This document shows, one piece after another, positions 50,149 to 58,762 of a stretch of DNA of 64,000 nt. The notes under the pieces were generated by a model. It did no database searches and had not been told where the DNA came from. It saw only the letters and a list, made by a program, of their open reading frames with translations. Positions within the stretch are counted from its first letter, which is position 1. Every line of letters begins with the position of its first letter. The translations under genes and the position numbers were made by a program. The DNA is from Sphaerothrix epifaneia. GTDB lineage: Bacteria; Cyanobacteriota; Cyanobacteriia; Phormidesmidales; Phormidesmidaceae. The stretch spans positions 18,551 to 82,550 of the forward strand of contig NZ_JBHZOL010000087.1 in assembly GCF_042788235.1 (NCBI RefSeq). Direction: 5' to 3'.

Positions 50149-51414
50149 CTAGACACCTGAGCCAGCCAAGCTTTCAGAAAGCGCTTGCTTGAGTAAAGCC
50201 GCTTTATCTGTTTTTTCCCAAGGCAAATCTAGGTCGGTACGACCTAGATGACCGTAAACCGCTACCTCTTGATAAAAGCGTCCCCCTCGTTGAGCAGGTA
50301 AATTTTGCAAATCAAAAGCTTGAATAATGCCTGCAGGCCGTAATTCAAAGTGAGATTGAATCAGTTCCAACAACTTTTCTTCAGAAACTTTTCCGGTGCC
50401 AAAAGTTTCTACAAAAATGCTCACAGGGCGAGCCACACCAATGGCATAGCTTAGCTGAACTTCACACTTTTCTGCTAACCCAGCGGCGACGATGTTTTTA
50501 GCTACATAGCGGCAGGCATAAGCAGCGCTGCGATCAACTTTTGTGGGGTCTTTACCTGAAAAAGCTCCGCCACCATGACGCGAATAGCCACCGTAGGTAT
50601 CTACAATAATTTTTCGCCCTGTTAATCCAGAATCCCCCTGCGGCCCACCGATTACAAACTTACCCGTTGGGTTCACCAAAAAGCGGGTCGAGTTATCCGG
50701 CTTAACGTCAATATCTTCAAAAACAGGCATCACGACATAAGACCACAGATCCTTTTTGATCCGCTGTTGAATAGCCGCTTCGTCGGTAATGTCGTCAATA
50801 GTAGCGGTATGCTGAGTTGAAATTAAAACGGTATCAATGCCAACTGGCTTGCCGTCTTCATACACAACCGTTACCTGAGTCTTCCCATCCGGACGTAGAT
50901 AAGGCAAATCGCCCATTTTACGGACAGCAGCCAACCGTCGCGAAATACGATGGGCTAGGCTAATGGGCAGCGGCATTAGCTCAGGCGTTTCGTCACAGGC
51001 AAAGCCAAACATAATCCCCTGATCTCCCGCCCCAATCGCGTCTAAAGCTTCGTCGCTGGATTGTTCGCGAGTTTCATGAGCTTGATCAACCCCTTGGGCA
51101 ATATCTTTAGATTGCTCATCTAATGCCACCATGACCGAGCAGCTATCTGCCGAAAATCCATTGTTGGTCGGGTCGGTATAGCCAATTTCGACAATTTTTT
51201 GGCGAACTAGATTTGCATAGTTGACCTGAGCATTGGATGAAATTTCACCCGTAATTAGTACTAGGCCCGTGTTGACAACCACCTCTGCAGCCACACGACT
51301 GTTGGAGTCTTGGGTTAATAACGCATCCAAAATCGCGTCAGAGATCTGATCACAAATCTTGTCAGGGTGTCCTTCAGTGACTGACTCGGAGGTGAATAAG
51401 TAACGACGAGACAA
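50149..51414 (-). CDS. metK: S-adenosylmethionine synthetase
   Basis: MetK makes S-adenosylmethionine from methionine and ATP, the methyl donor also used by cbiT and other methyltransferases here. The 421-residue homotetrameric enzyme begins RRYLFTSESVTEGHPDKICDQISDAILD and has GAGDQGIMFGFA and GGGAFSGKDPTKVDRSAAYACRY. The start codon is TTG 51414 with AGAGG eight bases upstream, a rare start for so central a gene. No SAM riboswitch is visible upstream. It stands alone. Confidence 0.98.
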   Translation of the reverse strand: MSRRYLFTSESVTEGHPDKICDQISDAILDALLTQDSNSRVAAEVVVNTGLVLITGEISSNAQVNYANLVRQKIVEIGYTDPTNNGFSADSCSVMVALDEQSKDIAQGVDQAHETREQSSDEALDAIGAGDQGIMFGFACDETPELMPLPISLAHRISRRLAAVRKMGDLPYLRPDGKTQVTVVYEDGKPVGIDTVLISTQHTATIDDITDEAAIQQRIKKDLWSYVVMPVFEDIDVKPDNSTRFLVNPTGKFVIGGPQGDSGLTGRKIIVDTYGGYSRHGGGAFSGKDPTKVDRSAAYACRYVAKNIVAAGLAEKCEVQLSYAIGVARPVSIFVETFGTGKVSEEKLLELIQSHFELRPAGIIQAFDLQNLPAQRGGRFYQEVAVYGHLGRTDLDLPWEKTDKAALLKQALSESLAGSGV

Positions 51415-51559
51415 GGGCGTATCCTCTCTTTACAGGGGTTGATTAGTCGATAATCGACCTACTTATCAGGTTAGATGGGTTTTCTAGCTTAACATCAGAC
51501 ATCAGTCAGTATATTCGCAAACTGTTTCAACGCATAGTTTATTGGTCGTAGACTTGCTG

Positions 51560-52303
51560 TTAAGCGCTGACTTGAAGTTGCTCTGGCTGATCAATCAGGC
51601 TGTCAGCTCCGGTTAAGCGCACAGGCTGACTCCATCCCCACCGGACGCCCACAAACCCTGCCGCTTTTGCCTGACGAGCCATTTGCAGATCGCTGGTGGC
51701 ATCGCCAATAGACAGCGCGTGTTGCGGACGTACCCCAAGCTGATGACAAGCAACTTGAAAAAAGCGGGGGTCAGGCTTTTTACAGTCAGGGCGATCGCTG
51801 CCTAACGTTAACTGGAAAACCTCACTAAACTGGTAGCGAGCGACAAAAGCTTGAATGTTAGCAGTTGTATCCGCAGAAAGAATACCCAACTTTAAGCCCG
51901 CACTTGCTAATCGTTCGAGACAATTACTGATTCCTGCAAAAGGTGGGGTGTAGTCAGCCTTTGAAAGCAGATAACTGTCTGCTTCTACAAAGGCCGACCG
52001 GGCTACTTCTAGCGACTCAATCCAGTCTTTTCCGGTTTCAGCGATGTATGCCGCTGCCGCAGTTTCGTTTTCCTGTCGATTGCCCACAGCCATCAATCCA
52101 GCCGGATTCAGGCGATCGCCGTCCACACCAAAAGCCAGCAGCAACGGTTCTTGCACACCCGGAACTTGAGCATCAATCAAGCGCGATCGCTTTTGAGCTA
52201 AACTTCGCAAAAATTCTTCCGAATTTGCTAAGGTACCGTCTTTGTCAAATAGAACGGCCTCAATGTTATGAAACTGGTGACCTGAACACTCAACTGTAAC
52301 CAC
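51560..52303 (-). CDS. HAD-superfamily phosphatase
   Basis: A 247-residue HAD phosphatase (phosphoglycolate-phosphatase/GPH-like). Motif I is VLFDKDGTLANS, with the nucleophile Asp in FDKDGT; motif II is LGILSADT; motif III includes KKPDPRFF; and motif IV is SIGDATSDLQMA. An alpha-helical cap lies between motifs I and II (residues ~35-110). Substrate unknown. The frame is open to 52387; GTG 52303 (VTVECSG) fits homologues that begin MVTVxC, but the upstream part cannot be excluded. It precedes metK by 145 bases on the same strand. Confidence 0.88.
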   Translation of the reverse strand: MVTVECSGHQFHNIEAVLFDKDGTLANSEEFLRSLAQKRSRLIDAQVPGVQEPLLLAFGVDGDRLNPAGLMAVGNRQENETAAAAYIAETGKDWIESLEVARSAFVEADSYLLSKADYTPPFAGISNCLERLASAGLKLGILSADTTANIQAFVARYQFSEVFQLTLGSDRPDCKKPDPRFFQVACHQLGVRPQHALSIGDATSDLQMARQAKAAGFVGVRWGWSQPVRLTGADSLIDQPEQLQVSA

Positions 52304-52477
52304 AATAATTTTTTGGTTTCTTAAAATCGGTGATGACTGGTCGTTCCCTTTTGTCGCTAAAGGTAGAAGGCTGAGAGCAGACGGCAAGCTTCTCTGTCGA
52401 GGGCTTGCAGCTATTTAAGGTCTCAATATTTATAGCTCTTGTAGCTACAGCTATAGCAACGCTGAGATCAGCGATCG

Positions 52478-52501
52478 CCACTTACAAAACCACTTACAAA
52501 A
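52478..52501. repeat. Two tandem copies of a 12-base repeat
   Basis: CCACTTACAAAA occurs at 52478-52489 and again at 52490-52501. It lies between the HAD phosphatase start and the rpsA terminator. Confidence 0.6.
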
Positions 52502-52535
52502 ATCTAGGAGGAAAAACTAACTTCCCTCCCAGATT
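52496..52535 (-). terminator. Intrinsic terminator of rpsA
   Basis: On the minus strand AATCT-GGGAGG pairs with CCTCCT-AGATT (plus-strand 52531-52535 and 52501-52511), with one mismatch, and runs into TTTTTGT. It lies 30 bases after the rpsA stop. Confidence 0.78.
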
Positions 52536-52564
52536 CAGCTCAAAATCTAATTCAATTGCACAAA

Positions 52565-53539
52565 CTAGTCAGTTGCTAAGACAGCTTCCTCTTCGTAGGC
52601 GACTTCGTCGCTAGACTCTACCCCAGCTTCTTGCTGAGCTTGCTGCTGCCTCATCTGCTCCCGATACTTTTCAGCCATTTCTTCAGCGCGATCGTAAACC
52701 ACGTCTGGGTTCTTAACCATATCGCCCGGTTCTGGCTCTAGCTGCTTCGTCGAAAGTGAAATTCGACCCCGCTCAGCATCTAGATCAATAATCATGACCT
52801 TGATTTCATCATTGACATTGAACACACTGTGGGGCGTGTCAATGTGGTCATGGGAAATTTCAGAAATGTGGAGCAAGCCGCTGACACCGCCAATATCGAT
52901 AAAGGCTCCATAAGGCTTTAAGCCTCGAACGGTTCCAATGACAACCTCACCAACCTCAAGGCGGTTCATCTTACGCTCTACCAAAGCCCGACGATGACTA
53001 AGCACCAGTCGATTGCGCTCTTCGTCTACTTCCAAAAATTTCAAAGGCAGTTCTTCACCGACTAAGTCTTCTTTGGGCTTACGGGTGCTAATGTGCGAAC
53101 CCGGAATAAAGCCTCGCAGCCCTTCAATTCGAACTAGAGCACCTCCTCGGTTGGTCGCAAAGACATCGGAGCGAACAGTGGCATCTTCAGTCTGAAGCTG
53201 GCGCACCCGATCCCACGCTCGCATGTATTCGATGCGACGGATGGAAAGAGTTAGCTGACCATCTTCATTTTCGTCGGTGAGAATGAAAAATTCCCGCGTT
53301 TCATTCGCCTTTAAAACTTCTTCAGCATCATCTACCCGGTTGATAGACATTTCCTGAATGGGAATAAATGCTGCCGTTTTCGCACCAATGTCAATCAGAG
53401 CACCTCTCGGCTCGATGCTGAAGACGGTTCCCGGCACAATATCGCCAGGGCTGAAGTGGTAATCGTACTGGTCTAACAGTGCCGCAAAGTCTTCGTGTGT
53501 AAAGCCGATCTCAATATCTTTCGTTTCCTGATTGACCAT
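52565..53539 (-). CDS. rpsA: 30S ribosomal protein S1 (three S1 domains)
   Basis: Ribosomal protein S1 binds mRNA leaders and the 30S subunit. The 324-residue cyanobacterial form has three S1 (OB-fold) domains, at about residues 31-100 (GDIVPGTVFSIEPRGALIDIGAKTAAFIP), 115-185 and 198-270 (GEVVIGTVRGLKPYGAFIDIGGVSGLLHISEIS), then an acidic, glutamine-rich tail (EKYREQMRQQQAQQEAG). This is shorter than the six-domain enterobacterial S1. ATG 53539 has a weak ribosome binding site, as expected for an S1 gene. A hairpin in the leader (53588-53609) may mediate autogenous control. Confidence 0.97.
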   Translation of the reverse strand: MVNQETKDIEIGFTHEDFAALLDQYDYHFSPGDIVPGTVFSIEPRGALIDIGAKTAAFIPIQEMSINRVDDAEEVLKANETREFFILTDENEDGQLTLSIRRIEYMRAWDRVRQLQTEDATVRSDVFATNRGGALVRIEGLRGFIPGSHISTRKPKEDLVGEELPLKFLEVDEERNRLVLSHRRALVERKMNRLEVGEVVIGTVRGLKPYGAFIDIGGVSGLLHISEISHDHIDTPHSVFNVNDEIKVMIIDLDAERGRISLSTKQLEPEPGDMVKNPDVVYDRAEEMAEKYREQMRQQQAQQEAGVESSDEVAYEEEAVLATD

Positions 53540-53587
53540 GCTAATTTTTTCCTACTGTTCTCTCCGTGACTGAGGTCTCCTTCCGAT

Positions 53588-53609
53588 GCATTTACCTTTC
53601 GATAAATGC
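53588..53609 (-). promoter_or_regulatory. Hairpin in rpsA leader
   Basis: GCATTTA (53588-53594) and TAAATGC (53603-53609) are perfect inverted arms around eight bases. It lies 49 bases upstream of rpsA on the transcribed minus strand, where an autoregulatory element of S1 could be expected. Confidence 0.4.
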
Positions 53610-53779
53610 GCAGCCTATACCTAACACAAATCCTAGCCTAGGAATTAAGAGTTGTGCTGAGGCGTTTACGTTCCCACAAGATTTTTCATTATAGCTGAAT
53701 TCTTGGATGAGTCTTCGCAGGTTTGAAGAATTTACTGTTTTTTGGAAAAATCTGTCAGACGATAGCTTCAAAATGGGTT

Positions 53780-53813
53780 AAAGCTAAGCAAAATCAAAGG
53801 GTTGCTTAGCTTT
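53780..53813. repeat. 11-bp perfect inverted repeat before VOC gene
   Basis: AAAGCTAAGCA (53780-53790) and TGCTTAGCTTT (53803-53813) are perfect inverted arms 12 bases apart. They lie 20 bases before ATG 53833 and in the spacer shared with rpsA. This could be an operator or a leader hairpin. Confidence 0.55.
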
Positions 53814-53832
53814 GGGTTACCTTATCACTCCC

Positions 53833-54228
53833 ATGAATATCCAAACTGCTTATACTCGCCTCTTGGTTCGGGATCTTGAAGCTTGCTTTCAATTCTATCG
53901 AGACGTTATGGGGTTTGAGGTTGTGATGGATGATGTGCGCGATGGCTATGCTGAATTTCAAGTCGCTAATATGCGTTTAGCGCTATTTCGGCGCGAAGAG
54001 ATGGCAGAAATCATTCACACTTCTGAAAAGCCGCCTGAAGTCGAAAGCCAAGACCGGGTTGTTTTAGTTTTCACGGTACCTGATTTGGATGAGGTCTGCG
54101 ATAAGCTCAAGCACAACGGTATTGTCTTTGCTTCACAGCCGATGAAAAATGCCAATTTCAACTTAAAGATTGCTTATATCCGCGACCCTGGTGGCAACTT
54201 AATTGGTCTATTTCAAAGCTTGGCCTAG
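53833..54228 (+). CDS. VOC-family (glyoxalase/dioxygenase-like) protein
   Basis: A 131-residue VOC protein with two beta-alpha-beta-beta-beta modules: TRLLVRDLEACFQFYRDVMGFEV in the first, RVVLVFTVPDLDEVCDKLKHNGIVF in the second and AYIRDPGGNLIGLFQS closing the fold. A metal-ligand His is not obvious in the first module, so this may be a ligand-binding rather than catalytic member. A TTG at 53812 opens the frame, but ATG 53833 (MNIQTAYT) is the likely start. It reads away from rpsA and is convergent with the TPR gene. Function unknown; distinct from the VOC protein at 20 kb. Confidence 0.87.
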   Translation: MNIQTAYTRLLVRDLEACFQFYRDVMGFEVVMDDVRDGYAEFQVANMRLALFRREEMAEIIHTSEKPPEVESQDRVVLVFTVPDLDEVCDKLKHNGIVFASQPMKNANFNLKIAYIRDPGGNLIGLFQSLA

Positions 54229-54290
54229 CTTTTGTGCTGCCTTGCCTGGGGTTTACGCTTGGGTATGATAGCTCAGCAATAACAATGAAG

Positions 54291-55124
54291 CTAGCTTAAC
54301 TTTAAGAACTTCTCAAGAGCCATAACCATAGCGGGGGGCCAGCGTCGCGTTTGAGCTACCCAAGCTAAGTCACTGTAGCGTTTATCTAAGCCGACAGCGG
54401 CTACCCAATGACTTTCCGCTTCTCCTCGCTGACCTGTGACCCACAAAATAGCTGTCAACGCGGCTCTAGCATCAGCCAACTGCGGATATTTGCGAACCAG
54501 ACTCCGAAGTTGATGTAGGGCTTCTGAGGAGTTGCCTGTTTGGTAGAGAGCAAGAGCATAGTTAGCTCGCGCAAATGCAAACTGCGGCGCTAGTTCAGTA
54601 GCGGTTTGATAATCAGCGATCGCTTTATCCCATTGACCCAAACCCGCTTCAGCATTAGCCCGGTTGTTGTAAGCAGCCGCATCATTGGCATCAAGGCTCA
54701 AGAGGGTGTTGTAATCGGCGATCGCTTTGCTCCATTCGCCCAAGCCTTCATAAGCGGCTCCTCTATTGAGATAAGGATCAGACGAATGAGGAGCCAGTTC
54801 AATGGCTCGATCAAAGTCAGCGATCGCGGCTTCTAATTGGTTTTGGCTAACCTTGATATTGCCTCGGTTACTCCAAATTGCCGCATTTTCAGGCAAGAAC
54901 GCTAATAGCTGAGTCCAGTACAGTTCGGCGGCGACAAAATCACCCGACTCGGTTGCTTCAAAGGCTTGCTGCCGCAGTTGGGTAATTGTGTCTATCTGCT
55001 CAGCCGAAAGTTGATCCAGGTGAGGTGAGGGGTAAGCTTCAGCTAAAGCTGGCGTTGATTGAACTGACGTTAGTTGCACCAGCAGCAACATTAAACCCAG
55101 CGTAATTGCAACCCAAAAGCGCAT
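54291..55124 (-). CDS. TPR protein with signal peptide
   Basis: A 277-residue exported or thylakoid-lumenal protein. The N terminus MRFWVAITLGLMLLLVQLTSVQSTPALA is a signal peptide (likely cleaved near ALA). Residues ~82-215 form four tetratricopeptide repeats (NRGNIKVSQNQLEAAIADFD, NRGAAYEGLGEWSKAIADYN, NRANAEAGLGQWDKAIADYQ, ANYALALYQTGNSSEALHQL), giving a protein-interaction solenoid. The remainder includes a short helical C terminus. TPR proteins in this compartment often assist photosystem assembly, but no partner is visible here. ATG 55124 is the start. Confidence 0.9.
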   Translation of the reverse strand: MRFWVAITLGLMLLLVQLTSVQSTPALAEAYPSPHLDQLSAEQIDTITQLRQQAFEATESGDFVAAELYWTQLLAFLPENAAIWSNRGNIKVSQNQLEAAIADFDRAIELAPHSSDPYLNRGAAYEGLGEWSKAIADYNTLLSLDANDAAAYNNRANAEAGLGQWDKAIADYQTATELAPQFAFARANYALALYQTGNSSEALHQLRSLVRKYPQLADARAALTAILWVTGQRGEAESHWVAAVGLDKRYSDLAWVAQTRRWPPAMVMALEKFLKLS

Positions 55125-55206
55125 AACAGCGATCGCCCAACGTTTATCTTCAGCTTAGCGTTAATTATTTAGCCAGTAGAGGGTAAAACAGCCAAACACA
55201 AATCGC

Positions 55207-55599
55207 TTAATCTTGTTCAGCCGGAGGCAGTTCAACCGCCTCAACATTGACTTCGACCGCCTCAATATCAATCGTGCCTTCTGAAGTCGCTCGCTTGAAT
55301 GTATCATTTTCTGCTTTAAGCTGCGTACCACAATTGAGGCAGGTCGCTTGCATGCCATTGATACCTGAAACTTCAGCCTGACAAACTGGGCACTGGGCTG
55401 AAACAAGATTACGACGTAGCCACCAGCGAAATCCCAAAAAGGCAACGACAGGAGCCAGGATGAGCAAAACCATCAAGACAAGAAACGACTTGATCAACCA
55501 TCCCAGCCCCAGCGCCCCTAGTAGCCAAACGAAGGCAAAAAGCGTTAGCCAACAGCCCAACCCGGAGAAATTTAGCTGTCTGAAGTCATTCTGATTCAC
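55207..55599 (-). CDS. Membrane protein with zinc ribbon
   Basis: A 130-residue protein with two transmembrane helices (residues ~15-35, CWLTLFAFVWLLGALGLGWL, and ~38-58) followed by a cytosolic zinc ribbon CPVC...CLNC, where four cysteines would bind zinc, then an acidic tail (VELPPAEQD). It starts at GTG 55599 with AGGA upstream. Similar small zinc-ribbon membrane proteins are widespread in cyanobacteria without a known role. It is between the TPR gene and the glycosyltransferase. Confidence 0.85.
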   Translation of the reverse strand: MNQNDFRQLNFSGLGCWLTLFAFVWLLGALGLGWLIKSFLVLMVLLILAPVVAFLGFRWWLRRNLVSAQCPVCQAEVSGINGMQATCLNCGTQLKAENDTFKRATSEGTIDIEAVEVNVEAVELPPAEQD

Positions 55600-55735
55600 G
55601 ACGAGATCCTGACGAAAGGTAAGCTAGCGAACAAATTTGTTCAGTTTCTTCAGGATAAAACAGTCTACCAACTTCAAGACAGTCGTGAATTACCTACCTT
55701 CACACAGTCGCTTTTAGGCTAATGACCTACGATGG

Positions 55736-56872
55736 CTAAACTGCCAACAGCGTTTGCAATCGCTCAACTAGGGCTGTTTGGCTAAACTTAGCTAAGGTTT
55801 CTTGCCGCAACCAAGTACCATCACAGCGGCGATCGTTGCCTTTAAGGATTTCGATACAAGCCGTAGCTACTGCAGCTTCGTCCCGATGAGGTACTCGCCA
55901 GCCTAAACGACCATCCTGTAGTGGATCAGCCGATCCATCGCTGTCTCCGGACAAGGTAGGCACACCACAAGCCATAGCCTCTAGGTAAACAATGCCAAAG
56001 CCCTCCTGGGACGGCATAACATAAACGTCGGCTAGGCGATAGTGATCTACAAGCGCTTCGGTAGGCACAAATCCAGCAAATACAACCCGATCGGCAACCC
56101 CTAGCTCTGTCGCTAAACGGGCTAGACGGGGCTGATCGTCTCCACGACCAATAACCAAGTATTTTACAGTTGGAAACGCTTGGGCAATTTTGGGCAGTGC
56201 CCGTATCGTAATGTCCACCCCTTTATAAATATCACCAGACCACAAACGGGCAACCGTCATCAAGACACGATGGCCTGTAAGCTGATACTTTTCTAGCAGC
56301 TCAGATGATTTAGAGCCTGGCGTAAAAGTCTGACCATTAACTACGCAAGGCAGCATATCTACCCGCGTCGGATCTAGCTGATTGGCCTGACAAGCCATAT
56401 CTCGGCTATAACGGCTAATCGTCCAAATACGATCTGCGGCTTGCAGGGCTTGCTGATCAGGGGGAGGGAGTGAAGACCAAACCTCTTTGCCATAGGTAAG
56501 CACTGTGTAGGGAATGTTGAGTCGCTGGCAGAGCCAACCCACCAAGGGAGCCAAACGGATATGGCCGCAAAACACACGTTGAGGCCGCTGCCACAACAGA
56601 TAAAGCGCCAATGCTATCGCCAGTCGCACCCTACCAAGGACAGCAGGAAAAGTTTTCAGGTAGCGAAAGTCTAGCTTACTATGGCTAAAAGGGTTGGGGC
56701 AGTTTGGCCCATCTCGCAACAAAAAGACAGTTGCTGCAGGCATCTGGGGCAATGCCAGATAGGCGCTAAGAATATCTTGAATATAAGATTGAATGCCTCC
56801 CTCGCATTCAAAGATCTCTAGGAAGGCAAAGACATAGTGAGGACTCGATGGCGAAACTGAAGAGTTTGGCAC
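55736..56872 (-). CDS. Glycosyltransferase family 4
   Basis: A 378-residue GT-B fold, retaining glycosyltransferase. The N-terminal domain has YVFAFLEIFECEGGIQSY; the C-terminal domain has ARLWSGDIYKGVDITI, VIGRGDDQPRL, VFAGFVPTEALVDHY and the nucleotide-sugar motif EGFGIVYLEAMACGVP with the E-x7-E acids. The donor could be GDP-mannose or a derivative, because gmd is adjacent; the acceptor is unknown. TTG 56905, immediately after the gmd stop, would add eleven residues, but GTG 56872 (PNSSVSPSSPHY) is a more natural start. It forms a two-gene unit with gmd. Confidence 0.92.
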   Translation of the reverse strand: MPNSSVSPSSPHYVFAFLEIFECEGGIQSYIQDILSAYLALPQMPAATVFLLRDGPNCPNPFSHSKLDFRYLKTFPAVLGRVRLAIALALYLLWQRPQRVFCGHIRLAPLVGWLCQRLNIPYTVLTYGKEVWSSLPPPDQQALQAADRIWTISRYSRDMACQANQLDPTRVDMLPCVVNGQTFTPGSKSSELLEKYQLTGHRVLMTVARLWSGDIYKGVDITIRALPKIAQAFPTVKYLVIGRGDDQPRLARLATELGVADRVVFAGFVPTEALVDHYRLADVYVMPSQEGFGIVYLEAMACGVPTLSGDSDGSADPLQDGRLGWRVPHRDEAAVATACIEILKGNDRRCDGTWLRQETLAKFSQTALVERLQTLLAV

Positions 56873-56905
56873 TTGAATTATTAATCGTCGTAAATTGACA
56901 AGCAA

Positions 56906-57904
56906 CTAAGCAAGTTTTTCAAACGGCTGTAAACTCAATGAACCAGTTTGCAAGCGATCTAAGTCAGCTTGAACCATTTTCTCTAATAAAGCTTCAAAAC
57001 TCACTTGGGGTTGCCACCCTAACACTTGCTTCGCCTTGGTCGGGTTAGCCACTAACTGAAAGTGTTCATCTGCTCTCAGCAAAGCTGGATCGATCTCAAC
57101 GTACTTTTGCCAATCCAGATCGACACTGGCAAAGGCCGTGGCAATCAAATCACGAACGGTATGCAGGTTTCCTGTACCAATGACATAGTCTTCGGGATGT
57201 TCTGACTGCAGCATTCGCCACATCGCTTCTACATAGTCGCCTGCGTAACCCCAATCGCGCTTGGCGTCTAGATTGCCCATTTTGAGGCGATCGCTCAAAC
57301 CCAGCTTAATTGAAGCAGCCGCTAGCGCCACTTTGCGCGTGACAAATTGAGGCGGGCGACGCGGAGATTCATGGTTGTATAGAATGCCACTACAGGCAAA
57401 AAGACCATAGCGATCGCGATGATGTACCATCGTCCAGTGGGCATGAAGTTTCGCGGCACCGTAAGGATTTTTGGGTCGAAATGGCGTATTTTCTGACTGG
57501 GGCGCTTCCTGAACTTGGCCTAAAATTTCAGAACTGCTAGCCTGATAAAACCGGGTTTCTAGTCCTACCTCACGAATAGCCGTCAATAAACGGGTAGCTG
57601 TTCCTGTAATTAGATCCAGCGTTCCTAGGGGATCTCGCCAAGAGTCAGGCACAAAGCTAGGCGCGGCTAAGTTGTAAATTTCGTGAGGTTGTAGCTGTTG
57701 TACCGCTGTTTTTAGAGCTTCGCTGTTAGTTAACGCTACTGAATAGATTTCTACCTGATTAGCTAACTCATCTAGCTTAGCTACACTACCTTGACGCTCA
57801 GGTGGCACCAAGCCAACTACCCGATACCCTTTGCTGAGCAACAATTTGCTCAAATAGTAACCATCTTGGCCAGTAATTCCCGTGATGAGTGCAGTTCGAG
57901 TCAT
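56906..57904 (-). CDS. gmd: GDP-mannose 4,6-dehydratase
   Basis: Gmd converts GDP-mannose to GDP-4-keto-6-deoxymannose, the precursor of GDP-fucose and related sugars. The extended short-chain dehydrogenase has ALITGITGQDGYYLSKLLLSKGY (NAD(P) site), YNLAAPSFVPDSW, QASSSEILGQ and the catalytic NPYGAAKLHAHW (Tyr-x3-Lys); RDWGYAGDYVEAMW completes the match. The frame is open to 57970, but ATG 57904 (MTRTALITG) puts the Rossmann motif at the N terminus; this gives 332 residues. The GT4 gene starts within a few bases of its stop, suggesting deoxyhexose glycan synthesis. Confidence 0.94.
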   Translation of the reverse strand: MTRTALITGITGQDGYYLSKLLLSKGYRVVGLVPPERQGSVAKLDELANQVEIYSVALTNSEALKTAVQQLQPHEIYNLAAPSFVPDSWRDPLGTLDLITGTATRLLTAIREVGLETRFYQASSSEILGQVQEAPQSENTPFRPKNPYGAAKLHAHWTMVHHRDRYGLFACSGILYNHESPRRPPQFVTRKVALAAASIKLGLSDRLKMGNLDAKRDWGYAGDYVEAMWRMLQSEHPEDYVIGTGNLHTVRDLIATAFASVDLDWQKYVEIDPALLRADEHFQLVANPTKAKQVLGWQPQVSFEALLEKMVQADLDRLQTGSLSLQPFEKLA

Positions 57905-58170
57905 ATTTTTGTAGTTAGGCAAGTGGAGTCGCGAAAGCAAGTTACGGCAATTGGGGGGGCAAGCAGGCAAGCGTCAGACAAGGGAGTGAGGGCAACCTTA
58001 GGCATTGCCTCAACCATCTTCAAGCAGTCTAGGGCGAGAAAATAACCAGAAAAAGAAAATTATTCACAAAAAACAACTGCCTGCTTAGAATTCCCAAGGG
58101 CTAAGCCCATTCATCAGGTGTCTAAGCAGACAGCAAATCCTCTTCAATTGTTCTCAGGCAAAACCTTACT

Positions 58171-58653
58171 TCAAAAAAGCCCTAAGGTTAAAGACTCATC
58201 AATGGGAAAGGTAGCGCCAATGCCTAGCCACAAGGTAACTGCAGTGCCAAAAAGGAAAACAGCCGTAGCAACCGGACGACGGAAAGGGTTCTGAAACTTA
58301 TTGATATTTTCGATGAAAGGTACCAATATCAAACCCAACGGGATAGCGGTCATAGCAGCAATCCCCAGCAGCTTGTTAGGGAGAATCCGCAGAATTTGGA
58401 AGGTGGGATAGAGATACCACTCTGGCAAAATTTCAAGCGGAGTTGCAAAAGGATTTGCGGGTTCACCCACCATCGCAGGATCTAGTACAGCTAGCGCTAC
58501 ACAGCAGGCGATCGTCCCTAGAATCACGACAGGGAAAATATAGAGAAGATCGTTAGGCCAAGCAGGTTCACCATAATAGTTGTGACCCATACCCTTCTTC
58601 AGCTTCTCTCTAAGCTGAGGATCGCTAAGATCAGGCTTCTTAATCGTTGCCAT
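58171..58653 (-). CDS. petD: Cytochrome b6f subunit IV
   Basis: Subunit IV of the cytochrome b6f complex, with three transmembrane helices in the thylakoid. It contributes to the quinol-oxidising Qo site: PEWYLYPTFQILR has the PEWY motif. At 160 residues it is standard. ATG 58653 (MATIKKPDL) is the start. It is 109 bases after petB, forming the conserved petB-petD unit. Confidence 0.99.
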   Translation of the reverse strand: MATIKKPDLSDPQLREKLKKGMGHNYYGEPAWPNDLLYIFPVVILGTIACCVALAVLDPAMVGEPANPFATPLEILPEWYLYPTFQILRILPNKLLGIAAMTAIPLGLILVPFIENINKFQNPFRRPVATAVFLFGTAVTLWLGIGATFPIDESLTLGLF

Positions 58654-58762
58654 ATTCTTAAAGTCTTGTCTCCTTCACAGTTGAACAGATGAGAGCGGCT
58701 AAAGGCCAGTCCACTGCTCTTATCTAAACTATAGACTGGCCAAAATCCAACAGCTCTTGCAC

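Noticed and set aside
51415..51559. SAM riboswitch before metK
   Set aside because: The spacer is short and I could not find the conserved helices; cyanobacterial metK genes generally lack one.
57905..58170. Gene in the petD-gmd spacer
   Set aside because: Only short frames; the upstream extension of the gmd frame lacks a better start than ATG 57904.
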